A stretch of 64,000 bases of DNA, from the NCBI RefSeq assembly GCF_007971525.1, contig NZ_CP042437.1, positions 6,758,001-6,822,000 of the forward strand, written 5' to 3'. This stretch comes from Mucilaginibacter ginsenosidivorax. Its GTDB lineage: Bacteria; Bacteroidota; Bacteroidia; Sphingobacteriales; Sphingobacteriaceae. The translations under genes were made by a program, and so were the position numbers. Under the pieces are notes generated by a model. It was not told the DNA's origin. It ran no database searches and saw only the letters and a list, made by a program, of their open reading frames with translations. The stretch's first letter is position 1. Each line of letters opens with the position of its first letter. Below are positions 9,010-17,659 of this stretch, in pieces.

Positions 9010-10923
9010 CTACGCCTTTTGTGGCTTCACAATCAATACCGGCACGTTAACCTTATGCCTTACCGAGTTTACGGTTGTTCCAAATATCAGATCTTTTAAA
9101 GCCTTGTGCCCGTGCGAGCCCATCACAATAAAGTCTATCCCGTTTTTGTTTACAATACCGGCAATGGCGTCCGCGGGGTTGCCAAAGCCAATTTCACCTT
9201 CGGCCTTGTAGCCCAATTTTTTCATGGCCTGCACGTATTTATCCAGGTTATCAAAATCGCTTTGGGTTTCGCTATCCATTACCTGGCCGCCATAATAACG
9301 GGCTCCGGCAGTTTCTACTACGTGTATAAGGGTATAGGTAGCGTGCTTACCGCCTTGCATAATGGCATGGCGCATACAGTCGTTATCATTTTTTGAAAAA
9401 TCGATGGTGATGGCCAGGTGTTTGTATTCAACAGCGTCCAGGTCATTAATTGCGTTTGCAATACCGTGGGGTATGTATATCGGCGTGTCGGCATGTTTAT
9501 AAAGCATCGGTCTTAAAAATACATAAACCAGCAATAAAGCTATGCCAATAACTATCGGCACAACAAAAATATAGATGTACAAATCGGCTTGTGGGTTTCC
9601 TTTCAGCCAGTCGCCAATCTGGTCATACACCAGCTTGGCGTTAAGGCCAACTATAAGGATGGCACTTGCCCAGGCTAATATTTTTACTTTAAGGCTGATG
9701 GCAAAATTCCCCATCCGCTTTTTATCAGATGTAAAGTGTATTAACGGAATAACCGCGAAACCGAGCTGCAGGCTTAATACTACCTGGCTTAAAATAATCA
9801 GGCTGCCCAAAGCATCCTCGCCAAAGTAAATAATAGTGAACACCGCGGGCACTATAGCCAATACCCTGGTCAGTAAGCGGCGTAGCCAGGGTTCAATCCG
9901 CAGGTTAATATGCCCTTCCATAATAATTTGCCCTGCAAGCGTACCGGTAATGGTTGAACTTTGGCCTGATGCAATAAGGGCAATGGCAAACAGTACGGGC
10001 GCTATCCGGCCAAATATGTGCTCTAATAATTTATAGGCATCCTGTATTTCGGCTACCTGGAAATATCCATTTTTAAAAAATGCGGTAGCTGCCAGGATTA
10101 ATATGGCAGCATTTACAAAAAATGCAAGGTTTAAGGCGATAACGGTATCAAACAGGTTGAATTTTATGGCCGATTTAAAGCCCTCTTCGGTACGGGTAAT
10201 TTTACGGGTTTGCACCAGCGATGAGTGCAGGTACAGGTTATGTGGCATTACCGTAGCACCGATGATACCAATGGCTATATATAACATTTGCTGGCTCACC
10301 GCATCGTTTTTAAACAGGTTGCCGGGGATAAATCCTTTTGCAACATCCAGTACGTGTGGGCCAACAATAAACATTTCTACCAGGAACGAAACACCGATGA
10401 TGAAGATCATCGATATAATAAAACCTTCCAGCTTGCGCATGCCTTTGTTCATCAAATAAAGCATCAGCACCGTATCTGTTATAGTAAGCGATACACCCCA
10501 GATGAGTGGCAAATGGAATAGTAACTTTAAACCAATGGCCATGCCGATAATTTCGGCCAAATCGCAGGCTATAATAGCAACCTGGGCCAATATATATAAC
10601 CAGAAATTTACAAAACGGGGGTAAGCGTTCTTGGAAGCCTGTGCAAGGTCCAGTCCGCGTACTATGCCCAGCCGGGCCGCCAACGATTGCAGCAACAATG
10701 CGATGAGATTTGACACAAACAAAACCCAGATGAGTTTATAACCAAAGGCGCTTCCTCCGGCAATATCGGTTGCCCAGTTGCCGGGGTCCATATAGCCTAC
10801 GCTAACCAGGTAGGCCGGGCCCAGGAAGGCCATTATTTTGCGCCAGCCCGTAAGGCTTTCCGGGTTAACCGAACCGTGTACGTTACCTAAAGAATGATTA
10901 TCGGGTGTGCTATTATTGCTCAT
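9010..10923 (-). CDS. mntH: Nramp-family Mn(II)/Fe(II) transporter fused to a C-terminal UspA domain
   Basis: Imports divalent manganese or iron with protons across the inner membrane. Residues 1 to about 470 form the Nramp transporter, with the metal-binding DPGNWATD segment in TM1 and MPHNLYLHSS in TM6, whose Met is typical of transition-metal rather than magnesium transporters. From about residue 495 to 637 a universal stress protein domain follows (YKHLAITIDFS; GSHGHKALKDLIFGTTVNSV; VPVLIVKP), with the ATP-type G-x(2)-G-x(9)-G(S/T) loop recognisable. Standard MntH is about 410-450 residues, so the fusion is the odd feature. Its ATG overlaps the stop of the upstream DtxR gene by four bases (ATGA), implying translational coupling. 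Confidence 0.95.
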   Translation of the reverse strand: MSNNSTPDNHSLGNVHGSVNPESLTGWRKIMAFLGPAYLVSVGYMDPGNWATDIAGGSAFGYKLIWVLFVSNLIALLLQSLAARLGIVRGLDLAQASKNAYPRFVNFWLYILAQVAIIACDLAEIIGMAIGLKLLFHLPLIWGVSLTITDTVLMLYLMNKGMRKLEGFIISMIFIIGVSFLVEMFIVGPHVLDVAKGFIPGNLFKNDAVSQQMLYIAIGIIGATVMPHNLYLHSSLVQTRKITRTEEGFKSAIKFNLFDTVIALNLAFFVNAAILILAATAFFKNGYFQVAEIQDAYKLLEHIFGRIAPVLFAIALIASGQSSTITGTLAGQIIMEGHINLRIEPWLRRLLTRVLAIVPAVFTIIYFGEDALGSLIILSQVVLSLQLGFAVIPLIHFTSDKKRMGNFAISLKVKILAWASAILIVGLNAKLVYDQIGDWLKGNPQADLYIYIFVVPIVIGIALLLVYVFLRPMLYKHADTPIYIPHGIANAINDLDAVEYKHLAITIDFSKNDNDCMRHAIMQGGKHATYTLIHVVETAGARYYGGQVMDSETQSDFDNLDKYVQAMKKLGYKAEGEIGFGNPADAIAGIVNKNGIDFIVMGSHGHKALKDLIFGTTVNSVRHKVNVPVLIVKPQKA

Positions 10924-11573
10924 AGGGCTATCAGTAAATTGTTGGCAACCTCGCGGCTAATGTGTACTTCTTTATTTGTATCGAGTTTTAATGCTACCGA
11001 ATGATCATATTCGATGATATCGGTAATGGTTATTTTTTTGCCGATGGTGAGCTGTTGCTTTTCCAGGTATTGTAAAAATGGCGATGTATGGTCGCGCACT
11101 CCCGAAATTACCCCGCAATCGTTAATTGTTAATGCCGAAACCGGCTTAAGCTCGGCTGGTTTAAACTTGCCGTTGCAATCCGGTATCGGGTCGCCATGAG
11201 GATCATGCTTTGGGTGGCCCATAAATTCGTCAAGCCGGTCAATCAACTCTTCCGACGAGATGTGCTCCATTTCTTCGGCCATGTCGTGTACCTGGTCCCA
11301 TTTAAAGTTCAGTTTCTCAACCAAAAAGTACTCCCAAAGCCTGTGTTTACGAATAATGCCAATCGCTATCTTTTCACCGGCTGCCGTAAGGCTTACACCC
11401 TGGTAACGGGTGTAGTTAATAAGCGCTTTATCTGCCAGCTTTTTCAGCATATCTGTTACCGATGAAGCCTTGGTATTTAATGATGCCGCAATTTGATTGG
11501 TGCTGGCCATTCCGGCACCTGTTGCCAGGTGGTAAATACATTTTAAATAGTTTTCCTCGGCTAACGTGTTCAT
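10920..11573 (-). CDS. DtxR/MntR-family metal-dependent repressor
   Basis: Metal-sensing repressor, very likely of the transporter it overlaps. The 217 residues comprise an N-terminal winged helix (about 1-65, EENYLKCIYHLATG, TKASSVTDMLKKLADKALI), a dimerisation/metal-binding domain (about 70-140, with HRLWEYFL, EEMEHISSEELIDRLDEF and a GHPKHDPHGDPIP loop carrying candidate ligands) and a C-terminal FeoA-like SH3 domain. It is longer than Bacillus MntR (142) and closer to DtxR/IdeR in layout. A palindromic site sits 22 bases upstream of its start. Whether manganese or iron is sensed cannot be told from sequence. Confidence 0.92.
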   Translation of the reverse strand: MNTLAEENYLKCIYHLATGAGMASTNQIAASLNTKASSVTDMLKKLADKALINYTRYQGVSLTAAGEKIAIGIIRKHRLWEYFLVEKLNFKWDQVHDMAEEMEHISSEELIDRLDEFMGHPKHDPHGDPIPDCNGKFKPAELKPVSALTINDCGVISGVRDHTSPFLQYLEKQQLTIGKKITITDIIEYDHSVALKLDTNKEVHISREVANNLLIAL

Positions 11574-11594
11574 TTATACAAATCTAATAAAAAA

Positions 11595-11610
11595 TTTAGA
11601 CTAATCTAAA
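11595..11610. promoter_or_regulatory. Probable DtxR-family operator upstream of the mntR-like/mntH operon
   Basis: TTTAGACTAATCTAAA is an interrupted palindrome: TTTAGA and TCTAAA are exact complements around a CTAA centre. DtxR/MntR sites have this size and form (TTTAGG-like half sites). It is placed just upstream of the repressor gene and before the divergent Lrp gene, so self-repression of the operon is the likely role. Confidence 0.7.
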
Positions 11611-11686
11611 ATATGAAGAGTTGAGAAATATATTTTTGTTTTACTCGTTTTAATTGAAATTTAATTTCGTGAAATGCGGAATATAT

Positions 11687-11694
11687 TATATTTG
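11687..11694 (+). promoter_or_regulatory. TAnnTTTG -7 promoter element of the Lrp gene
   Basis: TATATTTG matches the Bacteroidota primary sigma factor -7 consensus. It ends seven bases before the ATG at 11702, leaving little or no 5' leader. The -33 position shows only a weak ATTT match. Confidence 0.55.
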
Positions 11695-11701
11695 CAACAC
11701 T

Positions 11702-12172
11702 ATGGGCGCTGAATTAGATAAAATAGACTTACAGATACTGAAGATATTACAGGAAAATGGAAGGATAACCAACCTTCAATTATCCAATGAAATTGGCCTT
11801 TCGCCGGCGCCAACGCTTGAGCGTGTGCGGAAGCTGGAAAATGCCGAATACATTAAAAGTTATCATGCCCTGGTTGATGAAGAAAAACTGGGCCTGGGTA
11901 TTAAAACCTTTATCCAGATTTCGTTAGATTTTCATCAAAAAAACACCATCCAAACTTTTTTAGATGAGATAAAAAATATCAAAGAAGTAACCGAGTGCCA
12001 CCACGTAACCGGCCAGTGCGATTTTTTACTAAAGTGCTATGTCCGCGACATTAAATCATACGAGCAACTGATTATGGAAAAAATAAGCCGCATCACCGTT
12101 GTAAAAACCTTCCAAACCATGATGATCATGTCGACCAGCAAAAAGGAACCGATAGTGCCGTTGGAATACTAA
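11702..12172 (+). CDS. Lrp/AsnC family transcriptional regulator
   Basis: 156-residue feast/famine regulator with an N-terminal helix-turn-helix (LDKIDLQILKILQENGRITNLQLSNEIGLSPAPTLERVRKLE, about residues 4-46) and a C-terminal RAM ligand-binding domain (VTECHHVTGQCDFLLKCYVRDI, with the G-D ligand loop). I use the ATG at 11702 (MGAELDKID) rather than the frame opening at 11654, since the earlier residues overlap the promoter word and homologues begin here. Effector and targets cannot be told; it is divergent from the mntR-like gene with a 128-base gap. Confidence 0.94.
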   Translation: MGAELDKIDLQILKILQENGRITNLQLSNEIGLSPAPTLERVRKLENAEYIKSYHALVDEEKLGLGIKTFIQISLDFHQKNTIQTFLDEIKNIKEVTECHHVTGQCDFLLKCYVRDIKSYEQLIMEKISRITVVKTFQTMMIMSTSKKEPIVPLEY

Positions 12173-12173
12173 T

Positions 12174-12353
12174 AGAGTCAAGAATTAAGAGCCAAGAATC
12201 AAGATAAGTTCATCTTGTATACTGAATTTTTCAAAGCGTAAAAGATTTTTCTTTTACGCTTTTTTTTGCCGTTGTCTTAATGGTTTATCACCAGCAATCC
12301 ATCAATATTTTTTTGCAGCTGTCTTGATTCTTGGCTCTTAATTCTTGACTCTT
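12174..12353. repeat. Inverted microrepeat element, AGTCAAGAATTAAGA family, copy 3
   Basis: Left arm 12174-12205 (three word reiterations) begins two bases past the Lrp stop; right arm 12321-12353 is its complement and ends three bases before the ung stop codon. The centre contains a perfect terminator hairpin at 12233-12262. The element thus fills the gap between convergent genes completely. Confidence 0.8.
12233..12268 (+). terminator. Rho-independent terminator after the Lrp gene
   Basis: AAAGCGTAAAAGA and TCTTTTACGCTTT form a perfect 13-base-pair stem with a TTTT loop, followed by a run of T. Because the stem also has A-rich upstream bases it could work for ung on the other strand. Confidence 0.85.
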
Positions 12354-12355
12354 TT

Positions 12356-13033
12356 CTAATGAACCTGCCAATCAATCTCTTTTTTACCTTCTTTTCTCAA
12401 TATCTCGTTAGTTTTTGAAAATGGCTTACTGCCGAAAAAGCCCCTGTCGGCCGAGAAGGGCGAAGGATGGGCGCTTTTGATGATGAAGTGTTTTTTTTCA
12501 TCAATCAGTGCTGCTTTTGATTGGGCGAAGGCTCCCCAGAGTATAAATACAATGCCTTCTTTTTTATCGGATATGGTTTTGATAACCTCGTCGGTAAATT
12601 CTTCCCAGCCCTGTTTCTGGTGCGAGCCTGGTGTGCTTGCCCTAACGGTTAATGTGGCGTTTAATAGCAATACGCCTTGTTTGGCCCATTCTTCCAGGTT
12701 TCCATGTGTGGGGATGGTAAAGCCTGGGATATCGGTTTTTAATTCCTTGTAAATATTGGATAACGACCGCGGGATAGCTATCCCTTTTTGAACAGAAAAT
12801 GATAGCCCGTGTGCCTGGTGTGCGCCATGATAAGGATCCTGCCCCAGGATAACTACTTTAACATCATCAAAATGGGTGGTATTAAAAGCGTTAAAAATAT
12901 CTGCGTTTTTGGGGTAAACTATTTGTCCCGATTCTTTTTCCTTCAGCAGAAATTGTTTCAGTTTTATCATGTAAGGCTTGTCAAATTCGGGTTGTAAAAC
13001 CGCCTGCCATGATGGGTCTAATGAATTAGCCAT
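12356..13033 (-). CDS. ung: Uracil-DNA glycosylase, family 1
   Basis: Removes uracil from DNA to begin base excision repair. The 225-residue product has the water-activating motif GQDPYHG (Asp66), the LLLNATLTVR strand, and the leucine-loop motif HPSPFSADRGFFGSKPF with the catalytic His. I start at the ATG at 13033 (MANSLDPSWQ), 11 codons inside the longest frame, which gives the usual family length of about 220-230. It is divergent from the gene at 13106 with a 72-base gap. Confidence 0.96.
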   Translation of the reverse strand: MANSLDPSWQAVLQPEFDKPYMIKLKQFLLKEKESGQIVYPKNADIFNAFNTTHFDDVKVVILGQDPYHGAHQAHGLSFSVQKGIAIPRSLSNIYKELKTDIPGFTIPTHGNLEEWAKQGVLLLNATLTVRASTPGSHQKQGWEEFTDEVIKTISDKKEGIVFILWGAFAQSKAALIDEKKHFIIKSAHPSPFSADRGFFGSKPFSKTNEILRKEGKKEIDWQVH

Positions 13034-13105
13034 AAATATTTTTATAGATGTTGATTTAGCGTACAAATAAACAGATATTTGCGCTTATATATAGTAAAGT
13101 AAATT

Positions 13106-13654
13106 ATGTCAAATATCGTTCGGTTAGTAGTAGCGTGTGTATTCTTTGGCGCAGCCGTTGCGCTTTGTGCTTTTGGCTTTTGGGGCTGGGGGATTTTAGT
13201 ATTGTTATTTGGTGGTATTGTACTGTTAAGCTTCTTTTTTAACGAAAACATGATACTGGCGCAATATTTTTTGCGCAAAGAGAATTCCGAAAAAGCCGAA
13301 GCCTGGTTATTGAAAATTACCGACTATGAAAAACAATTGCATAAAAATCAGCATGGGTATTACAACCTGCTGGTCGGTTTGATCGAATCGCGCAAGGCGC
13401 CGATGAAATCTGAAAAATACTTTAAGAAATCATTACAACTGGGCATGAAAATGTCGCACAATATAGCATTGGCTAAATTAAGCCTGGCAGGTATCTCGAT
13501 GGCAAAACGCAACAAACGCGAAGCGCAGATGTATTTATCCGAAGCATCAAAAGATGATAAGAATAAATTACTTACCGAGCAGATAAAAATGATGAAAGGC
13601 CAGCTGGCACAAATGGATAAACAGGTAGTAAGAGGCGGATATCGCCAGTTTTAA
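13106..13654 (+). CDS. Membrane protein with two N-terminal helices and a TPR-like helical tail
   Basis: 182-residue protein of unknown function. Residues about 5-25 and 28-45 are hydrophobic and form a hairpin in the membrane; the rest is helical, with repeating segments such as AEAWLLKITDYEKQLHKNQ, APMKSEKYFKKSLQLGMKM and NIALAKLSLAGISMAKRNKREAQMYLSEA, the spacing of which suggests two or three degenerate TPR units facing the cytoplasm. No enzymatic motif is present. It stands alone and ends in a strong hairpin terminator shared with the next gene. Confidence 0.75.
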   Translation: MSNIVRLVVACVFFGAAVALCAFGFWGWGILVLLFGGIVLLSFFFNENMILAQYFLRKENSEKAEAWLLKITDYEKQLHKNQHGYYNLLVGLIESRKAPMKSEKYFKKSLQLGMKMSHNIALAKLSLAGISMAKRNKREAQMYLSEASKDDKNKLLTEQIKMMKGQLAQMDKQVVRGGYRQF

Positions 13655-13704
13655 TCCAAATAGCAGGTAGAAAGAATAAAATTAAAGGAAAAAAGATAAA
13701 AAAT

Positions 13705-13732
13705 AAAAGGGACCCAAAACTGGGTCCCTTTT
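13705..13732. terminator. Bidirectional hairpin terminator
   Basis: AAAAGGGACCCA and TGGGTCCCTTTT form a perfect 12-base-pair stem with loop AAAC between two convergent genes. The right edge overlaps the stop codon of the small gene at 13731. Confidence 0.88.
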
Positions 13733-13946
13733 ATTTTTCGTCAATAGCGCTAAAATAGTCGGCTGTGGCAGAGTGGTTTTGATAGGGGTGGATTATACGG
13801 TCGCTATATGAAAACTCGCTTTCGTCGCTCGGGTTGGCCACTTCAACCATCTTTAATAAACTCCTGATAAACGACAGGTTGAAATTGCTCCTGTTTAGTT
13901 TTATCAGGTATTCGTTTTCGGTGATCTCCAGAATTGAATTGGTCAT
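13731..13946 (-). CDS. Small hypothetical protein, 71 residues
   Basis: Unrecognised small soluble protein (MTNSILEITENEYLIKLN...). It has the look of a real gene: an isolated frame with its own ATG, ending exactly at a hairpin terminator, mixed hydrophobic/charged composition without low complexity, and no overlapping better candidate. The first 30 residues predict strand-strand-helix. No membrane segment, metal ligand pattern or known domain is visible, so I give no function. Confidence 0.6.
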   Translation of the reverse strand: MTNSILEITENEYLIKLNRSNFNLSFIRSLLKMVEVANPSDESEFSYSDRIIHPYQNHSATADYFSAIDEK

Positions 13947-14117
13947 GATGTTTGTATATTATGTTTATTACAATAATAACCAATATTAATTAGTTGCAGA
14001 TTGTATTTGCTTTAAGCTTTCATTAACAAATTGTTATGGTAACCCACCTTTGAATTTTTATACAGCTACGTTTAAACGGGATAATATATTATAAAGACTT
14101 ATTATCTTTATACGTAA

Positions 14118-14666
14118 ATGACCAAATCGGAACTTATTGAGCGCATTACCAGCATTATTGGTAAACCCAAAGTGCTTGAACTAAGCCGGATATTGAAGGA
14201 TCAGCAATTTGCATTGCACGATTTGATTGATATTACTTTTCACCCCGATAGGGCTGTTGCTTTCAGGGCAGTTTGGATATTGGAAAATATTTTTTTAACA
14301 GATCCTGAAAGTTACCTGCCCGATCTGGAGTACATGATATCGCGTATTAACGAAGTGAAAAATCCCGGCTGCATGCGGCATTATGCCAAAATAATGATGC
14401 ACATAACTGATGCCACAGTACCCGCATCTTTGCGATTGAAACTGGAAAAAATTAATCTTGAACCGGTTGTAGAACAACTTTTTGATTGGATGATAAATCC
14501 AAAAGTAAAGGTTGCCGTAAAGGTATTTGCAGCTTATGCGCTATATAATTTAAAAGATTCATTCCCCTGGGTTAAAGACGAGCTTAGCGCCCAAATGGAG
14601 TTTTTAATGCGCAACGGCAGCGCAGCTATCCAGGCAGGTGGAAAGAAAATATTGAAGGGGTTGTAG
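14118..14666 (+). CDS. Hypothetical protein with HEAT-like helical repeats
   Basis: 182-residue soluble, all-helical protein of unknown function. Segments such as FALHDLIDITFHPDRAVAFRAVWILENIF and PKVKVAVKVFAAYALYNLKDSF have the turn-aspartate and paired-helix pattern of HEAT or PBS-lyase-like repeats, suggesting a protein-protein binding surface. TATCTTTA at 14103-14110 precedes the ATG by seven bases and may be its -7 element. Similar stand-alone proteins occur across Sphingobacteria. No partner is suggested by its neighbours. Confidence 0.75.
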   Translation: MTKSELIERITSIIGKPKVLELSRILKDQQFALHDLIDITFHPDRAVAFRAVWILENIFLTDPESYLPDLEYMISRINEVKNPGCMRHYAKIMMHITDATVPASLRLKLEKINLEPVVEQLFDWMINPKVKVAVKVFAAYALYNLKDSFPWVKDELSAQMEFLMRNGSAAIQAGGKKILKGL

Positions 14667-14785
14667 ATGTTCAAACTACAGATGTGCAGATTTCAAATTT
14701 CAGATGTGCAGATGGATGAGCTTCGGGATATGCAAATTTCAAATGTGCAGGTTATCGAAAGGCTTAATCTGCACATCTATTACGC
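14665..14785. repeat. Inverted microrepeat element, GATGTGCAGATTTCAAATTT type, copy 1
   Basis: The words GATGTGCAGAT, TTTCAAATTTCA and ATGTGCAG recur, and CTGCACATCT at the right end complements the left words. The element begins at the stop codon of the HEAT-like gene and ends inside the start of the converging gene's 3' end. A second copy is at 40568-40648. Confidence 0.65.
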
Positions 14786-15124
14786 CTGCGGTCTATCTTC
14801 CCCGTGTAAGTTATGGCTCACCTGGCCATGACGCAGTTTAGCGTGTATGGCAGACGAACTATCATCGGCATACGTGCCATAAGCATTCACTAATACGCCT
14901 TTAAGGTTATATTTGGGTGATGATACCGCATATACTATCGACATATCATCGGGATTGCTGGCGCCTTCAAAACGGTAAAATTCGTCAATTATAAAATCGT
15001 CGGCCCCCATATGAATCGCCTGGGCTTTATCATCTATCGTGTCGCCTTCCAGGCTAAGGTTGGCTGTATATCCACGTTTGAAAAGATCATTGGTGGCATC
15101 AAGTAAGCTCTCGTAATTTTTCAT
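14780..15124 (-). CDS. Conserved small hypothetical protein (often mislabelled phosphoribosylpyrophosphate synthetase)
   Basis: 114-residue protein typical of Bacteroidota; the sequence pattern (ATNDLFKRGYTANLSLEG, FIIDEFYRFEG, VYAVSSPKYNLKGVLVNAYG) is one that I recall being labelled phosphoribosylpyrophosphate synthetase in databases. It has none of the marks of that enzyme: no PRPP loop, no ribose-phosphate or ATP-binding flag segment, and about a third of the length. I therefore call it of unknown function. It is small, soluble and acidic; the upstream 200 bases toward 15325 hold no gene. Confidence 0.78.
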   Translation of the reverse strand: MKNYESLLDATNDLFKRGYTANLSLEGDTIDDKAQAIHMGADDFIIDEFYRFEGASNPDDMSIVYAVSSPKYNLKGVLVNAYGTYADDSSSAIHAKLRHGQVSHNLHGEDRPQA

Positions 15125-15324
15125 GATGGTGATGTTTTGTTTAAGTAACAGCGTTTAATAATGCGCCTATTTGTGTAACCAATGAACTATTGATGTTGTT
15201 TTGATTTAATGAATATAATAAGCCTCCGGTAAATCTATATTAAAACAAAATGCCCCGTTGCATTTAAGTAACGGGACATTTTGTTTATTTAAAGTACTAT
15301 CCTTTTAAAGTTTATATCCAGATT

Positions 15325-16932
15325 TTACTGTGCTTTAGCCAGCCATAGCGAGGCATTTAAATGCAAAGCCGGATGCGAGGTGTATCCCGATGGTGCATCG
15401 CCCGACCAACCATTAAATAAGCTATCGTTAGTATCGCCTGTGCCATCGTCGGCATCTGAGCTATCGCCAATCCATACAACACGGCCGCTTCCGTAGGTTG
15501 CCAGCAAGGCCATAGCGTTTGCTGTGCCGCCGTTGGTGGCACTGTTACGCCAAAATAAGCCTTGTACGCTTGAGTTGTTAGCAGGTATTAACGTCGCAGT
15601 CGATCCGTTATAAAAAGCCAGCTTAGATGCTGTGCCGGCCGCACCGTTTAATACCAGTTGCGCACTTGCATTGGTGCCGGTGTATACGTTGGTTGATGGG
15701 CTTTCGCTGATATCAACGTAATTAACACTGAAACCAAACGGGTTGTTATTGTTAATGCCGTTATTGGTCATTAAATCATTCCACACGCGGGGCGAATCGT
15801 AGCCATCTCCATCTCTATCAGATGGATTATAGCCGTTGGCATCTGTGCCTGCAGTGGTAGCCGCTGTATGATCGGCAATCATGAATAAGCCGCCGCCATT
15901 GGCAACAAAGTTCATCAGCGCTGTTTTTTCTGCGGCGGTAAACAGGCGGTTTGGTTCGCAAACCACAAATACATCGTAATTGCTCAAATCCTGTGCGGCA
16001 GATGTGCCATAGGTAATTGTCGATCCGCTTGGCAGCGTTTCAACAAGTTCACCGCGTTTAACCAACTCAATTGCCCATGATGACAAAGCTCCTTTCCAAT
16101 AAGTTTCGGCAGTGCCTGATGTTATGCCGGTATATGATGGGGTAGGGATGCGTTGTGCTTTTGTTTCTACAGTGGTGCCGCCGGTATAAATTGGCACGCT
16201 CTCGGTGCCATCGGCATCAATTTGCCAATCGGCGCTGCCCGCATTTTCAAGATGACTGGCATCAAACAGGAATTTTTTACCTGTAAGTACGGTGCCGCCG
16301 CCGCCGGTGCCGCCGTTGTCATTTATAGTGATGTCATCTATATCCACACGGTTAGTGCCACCGCTTAATTTGCGGATTTCGATACGTGCGGTACCGGTTA
16401 CACCAGTGATTGTAAAAGTTGATAAGGTTAAGGTTGTAGTACTGGTAATGGTTGATCCGGCCTGTGTCCAGCTGCTGCCGCCGTTTACAGAGTAAAACAA
16501 CCCCCATGTGCTTGCGCCATCAGTGCCATAAGTGCCGCTTTTTACGGTAACGGTGCTAATGCCGGTGGTAACATCAAACAACATGGTAATTTTACCTGTA
16601 TTGCGGATGCGTGCTGCCCATGAGCCCGCCTTTAAATCGCCAGAGAGGTTGCCAATTAAAGCATCGTACAAATTCCATGAGTTGCCCGATAGTGTGACGT
16701 TATCACCACTGCTTGAGCCTGTAGGTGATACATCATAAGCCGTTTTTGGGCTTGTTGAACCAACCTCGAAACCCTGGGTAAGTGATACCGCTTCAGTTTT
16801 TAGTTTTGTTGTGTTTTGCGTGGCAGAGGCATTTTGAGCGGGTAAACTGCCGTTTTTTTGGCAGCCGCTCATAAGCGCACCGGCAGCCATCAAGGCAGCA
16901 AAAAGCAGCCTTACATTGGTAAATTTTAGCAT
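15325..16932 (-). CDS. Secreted lipoprotein with a beta-sandwich and a glutamine-amidotransferase-like domain
   Basis: A 535-residue lipoprotein: signal peptide with lipobox LMSGC, lipidated Cys24. Residues about 45-205 are Ser/Thr/Gly-rich beta structure (WNLYDALIGNLSGDLKAGSWAARI, ending in RVDIDDITI) like adhesion or carbohydrate-binding sandwiches. After a Gly-rich linker (about 206-216), residues 217-535 look like a class I glutamine-amidotransferase fold (KKFLFDASH, YDVFVVCEPNRLFTAAEK, GGGLFMIADH, GRVVWIGDSSDADDG), close to DUF4350/ThuA-like modules. No amidotransferase catalytic Cys is evident. Function unknown; probably on the outer membrane. Confidence 0.75.
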   Translation of the reverse strand: MLKFTNVRLLFAALMAAGALMSGCQKNGSLPAQNASATQNTTKLKTEAVSLTQGFEVGSTSPKTAYDVSPTGSSSGDNVTLSGNSWNLYDALIGNLSGDLKAGSWAARIRNTGKITMLFDVTTGISTVTVKSGTYGTDGASTWGLFYSVNGGSSWTQAGSTITSTTTLTLSTFTITGVTGTARIEIRKLSGGTNRVDIDDITINDNGGTGGGGTVLTGKKFLFDASHLENAGSADWQIDADGTESVPIYTGGTTVETKAQRIPTPSYTGITSGTAETYWKGALSSWAIELVKRGELVETLPSGSTITYGTSAAQDLSNYDVFVVCEPNRLFTAAEKTALMNFVANGGGLFMIADHTAATTAGTDANGYNPSDRDGDGYDSPRVWNDLMTNNGINNNNPFGFSVNYVDISESPSTNVYTGTNASAQLVLNGAAGTASKLAFYNGSTATLIPANNSSVQGLFWRNSATNGGTANAMALLATYGSGRVVWIGDSSDADDGTGDTNDSLFNGWSGDAPSGYTSHPALHLNASLWLAKAQ

Positions 16933-17170
16933 GGTGTGTTTTTTAGGTGATTAATGTATAAGTATATGTTTATTAACTGTGTGTCAAACTTGGTGATTAT
17001 TATGTAATTAACTATTGCTAATATATTAACTTATTGTTAAATGTGGTTGATCGAGTTTGATTAGGTTGAGTTGGAATAGGTTGTTTGTCTTGAATTTTGC
17101 CAGGTAGTACAATTGGATTGTTTTTAGCTGGCCCGACACGCATTTAAGTAATCATTTACTATATTTACCA

Positions 17171-17569
17171 ATGCTCAACCACGAAATCTTAATCAGCATA
17201 AAAAATAAGGCCAGGCATGGTTTGCTGGCGTTTACTTTGTTGTTGAGTTTTTTCGCTATTTCGGGTTATATAAACAATAACCGGTCGGCGACAAGGCCGG
17301 TAAATAGCGAAACCCTGGCGGTTCGGGAACCCGCAGGCCGGCGGGGGATAAGCTACAAAAGGGCTTCTCTGGCTTTTTGTGGCAGAACAGCTGTTCATTA
17401 TTTAACTGTAAAAGAAAGCACTGCCAACAGGATTTCGGTTTATAATAAAGTCGTTGCCATCAAATACCTGCATGTAAAATATCTTTCATTAGTGCATAAA
17501 AGCATTACCAATTTTCAATTTATCCGACTTTTATATCCTGTCGATCAGGAATATCCAGCTATCGCTTAG
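17171..17569 (+). CDS. Hypothetical small membrane or secreted protein
   Basis: 132 residues with one hydrophobic segment at about 16-33 (ARHGLLAFTLLLSFFAISGYI) acting as signal anchor, then a basic, aromatic-rich tail ending PVDQEYPAIA. I do not recognise it. Support for a real gene: a TATATTTA word at 17160-17167 three bases before the ATG, the absence of a competing frame, and the following small membrane gene on the same strand. The antisense strand also has an open stretch, but it lacks a plausible start or signal. It could be a leaderless transcript. Confidence 0.5.
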   Translation: MLNHEILISIKNKARHGLLAFTLLLSFFAISGYINNNRSATRPVNSETLAVREPAGRRGISYKRASLAFCGRTAVHYLTVKESTANRISVYNKVVAIKYLHVKYLSLVHKSITNFQFIRLLYPVDQEYPAIA

Positions 17570-17659
17570 TGCCTTCCAGTTTATCCATTTAATGGAATAA
17601 GTAAAAATTTCTTACCCGCTTAACCCGCCCCGGCGTTTGTTAAGCACATTGCTATATGC

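Noticed and set aside
17189..17398. 69-codon minus-strand frame opposite the gene at 17171
   Set aside because: No promoter word or signal; the plus-strand frame has a -7 word and a membrane segment.
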